From positions 1,768,688 to 1,832,687 of the forward strand of contig NZ_LT635549.1 of NCBI RefSeq assembly GCF_900120155.1: a stretch of 64,000 nt of DNA, read 5' to 3'. A program made the translations under genes and the position numbers. How positions within the stretch are numbered: the stretch's first letter is position 1; each line of letters begins with the position of its first letter. A model generated the notes under the pieces. It saw nothing but the letters and a program-made list of their open reading frames with translations, did not search any database and was not told where the DNA came from. This document shows positions 53,755 through 61,340 of this stretch, piece after piece. The stretch is from Clostridium sp. Marseille-P3244. GTDB taxonomy: Bacteria; Bacillota; Clostridia; Lachnospirales; Lachnospiraceae.

Positions 53755-55389
53755 TTAATCGTCTTCTTCTGTCTGGACAGAGTAGGTCTGTCTCTTTCTC
53801 GCCATCTCATCGTTCTCCAGATATTCGTCATAGGTAGTGATTTTGTCGATCAGCTGCCCTCCCGGAACGATCTCCATGATACGGTTTGCCGTTGTCTGAA
53901 CAATCTGATGGTCCCTTGACGTGAAGAGCAGTACGCCGGGGAACTTGATCAGCCCGTTGTTGAGAGCGGTGATGGCCTCCATATCAAGATGATTGGTGGG
54001 TTCATCCAGGAGCAGCACATTGGCTCCGGATATCATCATCTTGGAGAGAAGACAGCGGACCTTCTCACCTCCGGAGAGGACCTTGAGCTTCTTTACTCCG
54101 TCTTCGCCGGAGAAGAGCATCCTGCCCAGGAACCCGCGGACATAGGTGACATCTTTTTCTTCCGAGTACTGGGTGAGCCATTCCGTGATATTGTAGTCAC
54201 TGTCAAACTCGCCGCCGAAATCTTTCGGAAAATAGGCCTGGGAAGTGGTCACACCCCATTTATAGGTTCCCTCGTCGGGCTCCATCTCTCCGATCAGGAT
54301 CTTAAAGAGCACAGTCTTGGCCAGCTCATTGCCTCCCACAAAAGCTACTTTGTCATCGTGGCCCAGAGTAAAGCTGATATGATCCAGTATTTTTTCTCCG
54401 TCTATGGTCTTAGTGAGCCCCTCCACGGTAAGCACTTCATTTCCGATTTCACGGTTGGGACGAAAATCAATGTAGGGGTATTTCCTGCTGGATGGCTTAA
54501 TCTCATCCAGCTGAATCTTTTCAAGCGCCCGCTTTCTGGAAGTCGCCTGTTTTGACTTGGAGGCATTGGCGCTGAACCGGGAGATAAATTCCTGCAGTTC
54601 CTTGATTTTTTCTTCTTTTTTCTTGTTGGCTTCCTTCATCTGACGGATGAGGAGCTGGCTTGACTCATACCAGAAATCATAGTTCCCGGCGTAGAGCTGG
54701 ATCTTTCCATAGTCAATATCCGCGATCTGAGTACATACCTTGTTCAGAAAATAGCGGTCATGGGAGACCACGATGACAGTGTTGTCAAAATTGATAAGGA
54801 ACTCTTCCAGCCAGGCGATGGCATCCAGGTCAAGATGGTTTGTGGGCTCATCCAAAAGCAGGATATCCGGACTGCCAAAGAGGGCCTGTGCCAGAAGTAC
54901 CTTTACCTTCTGTGGTCCGGTAAGCTCTTTCATATATTTTGCGTGAAGTTCTGTCTCAATGCCCAGGCCGTTTAACAGAGAAGCGGCGTCTGCCTCGGCT
55001 TCCCAGCCATTCATTGTGGCGAATTCCGCCTCCAGTTCGCTGGCCCGGATCCCGTCCTCATCCGTGAAATCCTCTTTGGCGTAGATCACTTCTTTTTCTT
55101 TCATGATCTCATAGAGTCTTGCGTTTCCCATAATAACGGTATCAAGCACCGGGTATTCATCATATTTAAACTGATCCTGCTGCAGGAAAGAAAGACGCTC
55201 TCCCGGCGTGATGGCAACCTCTCCTTTGGTCGGCTCAAGCTGGCCGGAAAGGATCTTAAGAAAGGTGGATTTGCCGGCGCCGTTTGCCCCGATGAGGCCA
55301 TAGCAGTTCCCCTCTGTGAATTTGATGTTCACATCTTCAAAGAGGGCCTTTTTCCCGACACGCAGAGTCACATTGTTCGCACTGATCAT
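53755..55389 (-). CDS. ABC-F family ATPase, YkpA/YbiT-like, one degenerate ATP site
   Basis: A 544-residue soluble tandem ABC protein of the ABC-F group that acts on ribosomes. Domain 1 has intact Walker A GANGAGKST (34-42), DEP and H-loop VSHDR (His210), but its signature is LTGPQ (156-160) in place of LSGGE. Domain 2 has intact LSGGE (438-442) and DEP, but Walker A is GGNELAKT (352-359) and the H-loop His is Arg492 (TSRDHQ). A linker rich in Lys/Glu (about 245-300) joins them. All three changes map to the same composite site. AAGGAGAG precedes the ATG. Confidence 0.93.
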   Translation of the reverse strand: MISANNVTLRVGKKALFEDVNIKFTEGNCYGLIGANGAGKSTFLKILSGQLEPTKGEVAITPGERLSFLQQDQFKYDEYPVLDTVIMGNARLYEIMKEKEVIYAKEDFTDEDGIRASELEAEFATMNGWEAEADAASLLNGLGIETELHAKYMKELTGPQKVKVLLAQALFGSPDILLLDEPTNHLDLDAIAWLEEFLINFDNTVIVVSHDRYFLNKVCTQIADIDYGKIQLYAGNYDFWYESSQLLIRQMKEANKKKEEKIKELQEFISRFSANASKSKQATSRKRALEKIQLDEIKPSSRKYPYIDFRPNREIGNEVLTVEGLTKTIDGEKILDHISFTLGHDDKVAFVGGNELAKTVLFKILIGEMEPDEGTYKWGVTTSQAYFPKDFGGEFDSDYNITEWLTQYSEEKDVTYVRGFLGRMLFSGEDGVKKLKVLSGGEKVRCLLSKMMISGANVLLLDEPTNHLDMEAITALNNGLIKFPGVLLFTSRDHQIVQTTANRIMEIVPGGQLIDKITTYDEYLENDEMARKRQTYSVQTEEDD

Positions 55390-55466
55390 GATAAACTCTC
55401 CTTACTGTGAATTCAAAATGCCGGCGGCAGTGATACCGCAGGCTGTGTCTGTATGCACCATCGCTT

Positions 55467-55496
55467 ATATTACCATGAAAACCATACAAATGGCAA
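55467..55496 (-). promoter_or_regulatory. Promoter of the ABC-F gene
   Basis: On the minus strand, TTGCCA (55491-55496), an 18-bp spacer and TAATAT (55467-55472), giving a leader of about 70 nt. Confidence 0.5.
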
Positions 55497-55532
55497 GGGA
55501 GAAAGAATTTCGGGAAAAAGAAAAGTTGTGGT

Positions 55533-55560
55533 TTGCGAATAGGAAAAAACATTATATAAT
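55533..55560 (+). promoter_or_regulatory. Promoter of the patatin-ppk1 operon
   Basis: TTGCGA (55533-55538), a 16-bp spacer and TATAAT (55555-55560), 73 nt before the patatin start. Confidence 0.65.
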
Positions 55561-55633
55561 AGAGGAGTGAAATTTCCATCCCGTGCCGGAAACAGAAACG
55601 GGACTGGAGAGAACAGGAAAAGAGGTTATTAAG

Positions 55634-56497
55634 ATGAATATAAAGAAAGCAACACTTGTACTGGAAGGCGGAGCTACCCGGGGAGTTTTTACATCCGGAG
55701 TGCTGGACTATCTGATGGAACAGGATGTTTATATGTCCCATGTGATCGGTGTGTCGGCGGGGGCGTGCAACGCGGTGGACTATGTGTCCAGACAGCCGGG
55801 CAGAACCAGGGACTGTATGATCCCTACAGATAAAAATATGAGCTATTATTATGGAATCCGGGACTTTATGAAAGAGAGAAGCCTTATGAACATGGAGCTG
55901 ATCTTTGACCGGTTTCCCAAAGAACTGCTCCCGTTTGATTTTGACACTTATTTTGCCTCCAAGATCGAGTGTGAACTTGTGACGACCAACTGCCTGACCG
56001 GGAAGGCAGAGTATATGACGGAGAGAAAGGACAGAGACCGTCTGATGAAGATCTGCCGTGCTTCCTGCAGTATGCCTCTTCTGACCCCGATTGTAAATAT
56101 AGATAATGTTCCATATCTGGACGGAGGACTGGCAGATTCTGTTCCCATCAGGAGGGCACAGAAGAAGGGAAATGATAAAATTGTGGTGATCCTTACAAAG
56201 AACCAGGGCTACAGAAAAAAAGTGCTGTCCCCGGCCATGCAGAAACTCTACCGCAGGGCTTACAGATCTTATCCGGATTTAGTGCGCACGATATTCCGCA
56301 GGAGTTTTGAATACAACCGGACAATGAATTACCTGGATCAGCTGGAAAAGCGCGGAGAAATCTTTATCCTCCGGCCGCTTGTAAAACCGGTATCCAGGCT
56401 TGAGAGAAACCGGGAGATGCTCTATGCGTTTTATGAACATGGCTGTCAGTGTATGGAGAAAAAAATGGATGAACTGATGGCATATCTGGAGAAATGA
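55634..56497 (+). CDS. Patatin-like phospholipase
   Basis: A 287-residue Ser-Asp hydrolase of the YjjU-like patatin family. Oxyanion hole EGGATRGVFTSG near 10, nucleophile elbow GVSAGACNAV (Ser near 44), catalytic Asp in LDGGLADSVP near 162. There is no signal peptide, so it acts on lipids from the cytoplasmic side. The ATG at 55634 has AGAGG 8 nt upstream; an in-frame alternative 51 nt upstream lacks one. ppk1 starts 18 nt downstream. Confidence 0.92.
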   Translation: MNIKKATLVLEGGATRGVFTSGVLDYLMEQDVYMSHVIGVSAGACNAVDYVSRQPGRTRDCMIPTDKNMSYYYGIRDFMKERSLMNMELIFDRFPKELLPFDFDTYFASKIECELVTTNCLTGKAEYMTERKDRDRLMKICRASCSMPLLTPIVNIDNVPYLDGGLADSVPIRRAQKKGNDKIVVILTKNQGYRKKVLSPAMQKLYRRAYRSYPDLVRTIFRRSFEYNRTMNYLDQLEKRGEIFILRPLVKPVSRLERNREMLYAFYEHGCQCMEKKMDELMAYLEK

Positions 56498-56515
56498 TCC
56501 GGAAAGGGAGAAAAA

Positions 56516-58642
56516 ATGGAAAAGCAGGAAATACCTGACTATACCCAGAATCGTGAATTATCGTGGCTGAGATTTAATCAGCGGGTCCTCCAGGAGGCAA
56601 GGGACGAGACCGTCCCTCTGATGGAGCGTATGAAATTTGTCGCGATCTTTACCAGTAATCTGGACGAATTTTTTATGATCCGTGTGGGCAGCCTCTATGA
56701 TATGGCGGCCGCGGACAACAAGAAGCAGGATATCCGGTCCGGTATGACCCCGGTGCAGCAGCTGGACGCGATCTATCAGGCGGTTGCCCCTCTCTATAAA
56801 GAGCGGGACAAGACTTACACAGAGATCAAGAAGCAGCTGAAGCCATACGGAGTCTGCGGACTGGATTTCAAAGAACTGGAACAGCAGGAAAAGAAATATG
56901 TCAAAAAATATTTTAAGGAGCAGGTACTGCCTGTCCTTTCCCCTCAGATAGTGGATGCCAATCATCCGTTTCCCCATCTTCTGAATAAAGAGATCTATGT
57001 GGTGGCGACCCTGAAACTGAGAGGAAATTCCATGATGGGGATTGTTCCTGTCCCTCAGTATATTTCTGATATCCTTTATCTGCCGGGGAATGATATCCGT
57101 TATATCCGTATGGAAAAAGTGATCATGGAATATCTGGATCTTGTCTTTGATCAGTATCAGGTGTCAGATGAGAACTATATCTGCGTGACGAGGAACGCGG
57201 ACATTTCTCCCGACGATGAGGCCTATGCGGACAATGAGGATTTCCGGCATATTATGCAGGAAACACTGCATAAGAGGAGAAGGATGGCAGTGGTGCGTCT
57301 GGAGACGGCAGAACCACTTGGCAGAGAGATGGAAGAATATTTCTGCGACAGGTTCCGGATCACACCGGAGTGTATTTTCCGGACAAAGATGCCGATGAAG
57401 CTGGGATTTATTTTTGCCATAGCGGATAAACTGCCGGATTCCATGAAACGCTCGCTGACAGATCCTCCGTTTACTCCTCAGCCGCCGGCATCTCTGGCGG
57501 ACGGAAGTGTTATGGATCAGGTCCGGAAGAAGGATGTACTTCTGTCTTATCCCTATGAGAGTATGGATCCGTTCCTTCAGCTGATCAAAGAGGCGGCGTC
57601 AGATCCGGATGTGATGACGATCAAGATCACGATCTACCGTCTGGCCAGAAAGGCAAGGCTTGTGGAGTATCTGTGCGCGGCAGCGGAGAATGGAAAAGAA
57701 GTGACCGCGCTTATTGAACTGAGGGCACGCTTTGACGAACAGAACAACATTGACTGGTCTGAGAGGATGGAGGAGGCAGGCTGCCGGGTCCTTTACGGAT
57801 TCGAAGGGTATAAAGTCCACTCGAAAGTGTGCCTGATCACCTATCGGAGCAAAAATGAGATCCGGTATATTACACAGATCGGCACGGGAAACTATAATGA
57901 GAAAACAGCGAAGATGTACACAGACTATTCTCTTATGACGTCCCATCAGGGGATCGGGGAGGACGCGGCTGTATTTTTCAAAAATATGTCCATTGGAAAT
58001 CTGGAGGGGGTCTATGAACATCTGATCGTATCGCCCGTGGGCCTGAAACAGAAAGTCCTGGCTCTGATAGATGAAGAGATCCGGAAGGGAGAAAACGGCC
58101 GTGTGATAATGAAGATGAACTCCCTGACAGATATGGATTTTATCCACAAGACGGTAGAGGCTTCCAGGGCCGGCGTACAGATCGACCTGATTGTCCGTGG
58201 AATCTGCTGTATCTTGCCGGGAGTTCCGGGAAAGACAGATAATCTTCGGGTCACCAGCATTGTCGGACGGTATCTGGAGCATCCCAGAGTCTTTGTCTTC
58301 GGAACAGGAGGAGAGGCCAAGGTCTATATCGGTTCTGCGGACATGATGACAAGGAATACAGAGAAAAGGGTAGAAGTGGCATGTCCGATCTATGATGAAG
58401 AAATAAAGAAAAAGCTGATCCATGATCTGCAGGTTATGCTGTCAGACAATGTAAAGGCCAGACAGATGGCCGGCGACGGGACTTACCGGAAAAAACGGAC
58501 GGGGGAGAAAGACATCAATGCGCAGGAGATCTTCATGAAAGAGGCCCTGAACGCGAGAAGACCCGCCGCCGGAATACATAAAACAAACAGGGCATCCTTC
58601 TTCGGGAGACTGCTGGTGATATTCAGAAAAAAGAAAAAATAA
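56516..58642 (+). CDS. ppk1: Polyphosphate kinase 1
   Basis: Reversibly polymerises the ATP gamma-phosphate into polyphosphate. It has 708 residues: N domain (RELSWLRFNQRVLQEA; TSNLDEFFMIRVG), H domain, and the two phospholipase-D-like C domains. The autophosphorylated His lies in FEGYKVHSKVCL near 438, followed by IGTGNYNEKTAKMYTDYSL; the second His is in YLEHPRVFVF, followed by IGSADMMTRN. The basic C-terminal tail (about 45 residues ending RKKKK) is an addition to the core. Its normal downstream flank is interrupted by the IS110 element 10 nt after the stop. Confidence 0.96.
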   Translation: MEKQEIPDYTQNRELSWLRFNQRVLQEARDETVPLMERMKFVAIFTSNLDEFFMIRVGSLYDMAAADNKKQDIRSGMTPVQQLDAIYQAVAPLYKERDKTYTEIKKQLKPYGVCGLDFKELEQQEKKYVKKYFKEQVLPVLSPQIVDANHPFPHLLNKEIYVVATLKLRGNSMMGIVPVPQYISDILYLPGNDIRYIRMEKVIMEYLDLVFDQYQVSDENYICVTRNADISPDDEAYADNEDFRHIMQETLHKRRRMAVVRLETAEPLGREMEEYFCDRFRITPECIFRTKMPMKLGFIFAIADKLPDSMKRSLTDPPFTPQPPASLADGSVMDQVRKKDVLLSYPYESMDPFLQLIKEAASDPDVMTIKITIYRLARKARLVEYLCAAAENGKEVTALIELRARFDEQNNIDWSERMEEAGCRVLYGFEGYKVHSKVCLITYRSKNEIRYITQIGTGNYNEKTAKMYTDYSLMTSHQGIGEDAAVFFKNMSIGNLEGVYEHLIVSPVGLKQKVLALIDEEIRKGENGRVIMKMNSLTDMDFIHKTVEASRAGVQIDLIVRGICCILPGVPGKTDNLRVTSIVGRYLEHPRVFVFGTGGEAKVYIGSADMMTRNTEKRVEVACPIYDEEIKKKLIHDLQVMLSDNVKARQMAGDGTYRKKRTGEKDINAQEIFMKEALNARRPAAGIHKTNRASFFGRLLVIFRKKKK

Positions 58643-58667
58643 ATTATAAAACAGCCTGCAAATAAAA

Positions 58668-58673
58668 AGTCAA
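58668..58673 (-). promoter_or_regulatory. -35 half of the IS110 circle-junction promoter
   Basis: TTGACT on the minus strand near the right end of the element. In a circle it would stand 17 bp before TAGAAT formed at the left end (60198-60203). In the present chromosome the next TATAAT on that strand belongs to the flank, with a 19-bp spacer. Confidence 0.5.
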
Positions 58674-58771
58674 GGCTAAATTGATGAACATTGAAAATTT
58701 TATACAGGTTGAAAAATAGGTATCACAATAAGACCACCACACCTATGCTGGCCTGAAAAAGTGTTGTGGAA

Positions 58772-59992
58772 TTATTCGGATTCTGGAAGCGATGAAAGAT
58801 ATTCTTTCACTCGACCATAGTAGATCCGTAAAAATTTATTAGCTCCGGCAGTCATATAGACATAATACGGCTTACCTTCGGATCGTTTTTTATCCATGAA
58901 CCGATATACGGGATCATCCGGTTTGGTCTTGATCAGTATATCCATGATCTGAAACAAAGTTTTTCTCAGCACTGGCGAACCGTGTTTGGAAGCATGTACG
59001 CTTTTCTGCGAATAATCTCCGGAATCATTGACACCAGGATCTACGCCGGCAAATGCTGTGATAGCGCCTTTGTGGGTGAAGCGTGTGACATCTCCGATCT
59101 CGGCCATAAGCTGAGGCCCCAGAGACGTTCCCACGCCCTTCATCGCCATGACAACCGGATATTCCGGCAGCTTGGAGGCAGTTTCGTTCATAAGGGTTCG
59201 AAGCTGTTCAACGGTCTGTGACGCAGCGTTTAATTGGTCAACAGCCTGTTTGATGATGCGTTTGGTAAAGCTGTCCTTAGGAAGTACGGGAATGAGCTCC
59301 TTTGCTTTCCCATAGATTTCTTCGGCTTTTGACTTGCTGAAGTTGTACTTCCTGCGGCTGTACCACTTCTGATAGTGGTCTGTAAAAGCGTTCAGAGATA
59401 TCTTGCGGACACAATCCACATGCCAGTAGGTATCAATAAAATCCACCCATTTCTGGCGGCCGTCCTCGCGGGCAGGGCTGTCGAAACAGGTGTTGGCGCC
59501 GGGATAGGTCTGGTCAATGAGACCAATCAGGTTATTCTTCATGGCAGTTTTATGCTTCATGTAGAAATCAAACTGGCGGTTCATGGTTTTGAGTTGGGAA
59601 CGTAATTCATCCATAAGACTATATTGTTTCAGATTTGCCCAACTGTCAAGAGCGTAACGTGCGATCTTTATGGAATCCGCCTTATCGGTCTTGACTTTAC
59701 GGAGAGGATTGTCCTGTCCTTGAAAGTTACGGATGATCTGAGGATTCACTGCGCTTACAAAAAAGCCGGCCTGGGATAGTTCCCGTGCTGCCGGTTCATA
59801 GTAGCGGCCGGTGCACTCCATGGCAATGCGTGTCTCGCCATCCAATTCTCTGATGAGCTTTTCAAGAGACTGGAAATCCGTGGACAAGTGGGGAACATCG
59901 AAGGGTTTTACAACAACCTGCCCACCTGGACGGAGGATCGCCACAGTACTTTTCCGCTTGGAGATATCGATGCCTACTGCGTTCATATTCAT
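58772..59992 (-). CDS. IS110-family transposase (DEDD, Tnp_IS110 + Tnp_20)
   Basis: A 406-residue RNA-guided-type recombinase. The RuvC-like DEDD domain shows AVGIDISKRKS, AMECTGRYYEP and VKTDKADSIKIARYA; the C-terminal Tnp_20 domain shows VMAMKGVGTSLGPQLMAEIG, FAGVDPGVNDSGDY and SKHGSPVLRKTLFQI with the conserved Ser. The ATG at 59992 has AAGGAGTG 8 nt upstream; a longer in-frame start 54 nt upstream would include that ribosome site. The frame is intact, so the element may be active. Confidence 0.95.
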   Translation of the reverse strand: MNMNAVGIDISKRKSTVAILRPGGQVVVKPFDVPHLSTDFQSLEKLIRELDGETRIAMECTGRYYEPAARELSQAGFFVSAVNPQIIRNFQGQDNPLRKVKTDKADSIKIARYALDSWANLKQYSLMDELRSQLKTMNRQFDFYMKHKTAMKNNLIGLIDQTYPGANTCFDSPAREDGRQKWVDFIDTYWHVDCVRKISLNAFTDHYQKWYSRRKYNFSKSKAEEIYGKAKELIPVLPKDSFTKRIIKQAVDQLNAASQTVEQLRTLMNETASKLPEYPVVMAMKGVGTSLGPQLMAEIGDVTRFTHKGAITAFAGVDPGVNDSGDYSQKSVHASKHGSPVLRKTLFQIMDILIKTKPDDPVYRFMDKKRSEGKPYYVYMTAGANKFLRIYYGRVKEYLSSLPESE

Positions 59993-59999
59993 AGAAATG

Positions 60000-60191
60000 T
60001 CACTCCTTATTTGAGATTGCAATTGGTCAGTACCAGTTTTACTCATTGCCCATTCTATCTACTGTGGTGTGACACGAACGCACCCTGGAGGTGGTTCAAC
60101 CTGCATAAAACGAACGCTGCGAATGAAGAGCTGGTTAGCAGACTATTTTACGGGCGCGAATCCCAAGGAGGATTCCGCTATACCGATTGCT
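60000..60191 (-). ncRNA. Candidate IS110 bridge RNA
   Basis: Structured non-coding stretch 5' of the transposase, where IS110-group elements encode the bridge RNA. From the predicted start near 60191 the RNA begins with a stem-loop (GCGGAATCC / GGATTCGC, 8 bp with one bulge). TAAAATAG (60150-60143) pairs with the right-hand target CTGTTTTA, with one wobble. TGCAGGTT (60105-60098) pairs with the bottom strand of the left donor TGCAGGCT, with one wobble. The other two guides were not convincingly found. The 3' end is not defined. Confidence 0.5.
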
Positions 60192-60287
60192 CTTATCATT
60201 CTAACAGCTTAAGCAACAAGATGGGTAATTCCTTACTGGCTGTAAGGGATATTAACCATAAATATATTGTAGTAGGAGGAATTGAAA

Positions 60288-61337
60288 ATGAAAAAACTTA
60301 CAGTGAGAGGATTCGGGGAAGCTACAGGCGGTGTAAAGGCACAGCTGTATACTTTGGAGAACGACAGAGGAGTCAAGGCGGAAGTATCCGATTACGGCGC
60401 GACGCTGGTCCGCATGCTGGTCTTTGACAAGAACGGAAATGTCCGCGATGTGGTGCTTGGATATGATGATGCGGCAGGATATGAGAGAGGAGACGCCTCT
60501 TTTGGAGCTACAGTGGGAAGAAACGCGAACCGGATCAAAGGCGCCTGCTTTGAGCTGGGGGGAACAACCTATCAGCTGGAGAAAAACGACAACGGGAACA
60601 ATCTTCACAGTGGTACGGATTACTATAATAAGAGACTTTGGGAGACTGTTGAAGCGACGGATGACCATGTGACCTTCTGTCTCCACAGCCCGGACAAAGA
60701 TCAGGGATATCCCGGGGCGCTGGATATGCGTGTGACATATTCTCTGGATGAAGAAAACACAGTGTCCGTCCATTATGAGGCCGTACCGGATAAAGACACG
60801 ATCATCAATATGACGAACCACAGCTATTTCAACCTGAACGGACATGACAGCGGAACGGTCCTGGAACACAGAGTGACTCTGAACGCGGACAGCTTTACAC
60901 CGGCAGATGAAGAGTCGATCCCTACAGGGGAGATCTGCGGTGTGGAGGGAACTCCCATGGATTTCCGCAAAGGGAAAAAGATCGGAACGGAGATCGACGC
61001 GGACTATGAGCCTCTCCGTTTCGGAAGCGGCTATGACCATAATTGGGTGTTGAAAAACGAGGGGAAATTTGATAAGGTGGCAGAAGTGTCGTCAGAAGAC
61101 AGCGGGATCACTATGGAAGTGTACACAGACCTGCCGGGAGTGCAGATGTACACTGCTAATTTTCTTGACGGCGAGCCGGGGAAAGACGGGGCGTCTTATG
61201 TAAAGAGAAGCGCGGTCTGCCTGGAGACACAGTATTATCCGGACAGCATCCATCATGATAATTTCCCGGGACCGGTCTGCAGAAAAGGTGAAAAATACGA
61301 TACCCGCACGGCATATCGCTTTGTGACGCGCGGATAA
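60288..61337 (+). CDS. galM: Aldose 1-epimerase (galactose mutarotase)
   Basis: Interconverts alpha and beta anomers of galactose and glucose. It has 349 residues of the galactose mutarotase beta-sandwich: GATVGRNANRIKG (sugar-binding Arg), catalytic His in NNLHSGTDYYNK near 107 and TNHSYFNLNG near 177, catalytic Glu in CLETQYYPDSIHHDNFP near 311. The ATG at 60288 has AGGAGGA 7 nt upstream. The rest of its upstream region is only about 80 bp before the IS110 element, so its original promoter may have been separated or replaced. topB starts 3 nt after the stop. Confidence 0.94.
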   Translation: MKKLTVRGFGEATGGVKAQLYTLENDRGVKAEVSDYGATLVRMLVFDKNGNVRDVVLGYDDAAGYERGDASFGATVGRNANRIKGACFELGGTTYQLEKNDNGNNLHSGTDYYNKRLWETVEATDDHVTFCLHSPDKDQGYPGALDMRVTYSLDEENTVSVHYEAVPDKDTIINMTNHSYFNLNGHDSGTVLEHRVTLNADSFTPADEESIPTGEICGVEGTPMDFRKGKKIGTEIDADYEPLRFGSGYDHNWVLKNEGKFDKVAEVSSEDSGITMEVYTDLPGVQMYTANFLDGEPGKDGASYVKRSAVCLETQYYPDSIHHDNFPGPVCRKGEKYDTRTAYRFVTRG

Positions 61338-61340
61338 AAT

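Larger units (their letters stand above)
58656..60208 (-). mobile_element. IS110-family insertion sequence, about 1,553 bp
   Basis: The ends are proposed from a shared AACAGC at both borders (58650-58655 beside ppk1, 60203-60208 on the galM side), which on the transposase strand reads GCTGTT and contains the CT typical of IS110-type cores. There are no terminal inverted repeats, as expected. The non-coding stretch 5' of the transposase is about 216 bp and the 3' one about 116 bp, proportions like the IS110 group with a bridge RNA in the left end. Joining the ends makes a perfect promoter. The gap between ppk1 and galM without the element would be about 90 bp. Nothing else is carried. Confidence 0.8.

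Noticed and set aside
58643..58673. Active antisense promoter toward ppk1 (TTGACT ... TATAAT)
   Set aside because: The 19-bp spacer is poor, and the TTGACT is better explained as the -35 half of the IS110 circle-junction promoter; the TATAAT is flanking DNA.
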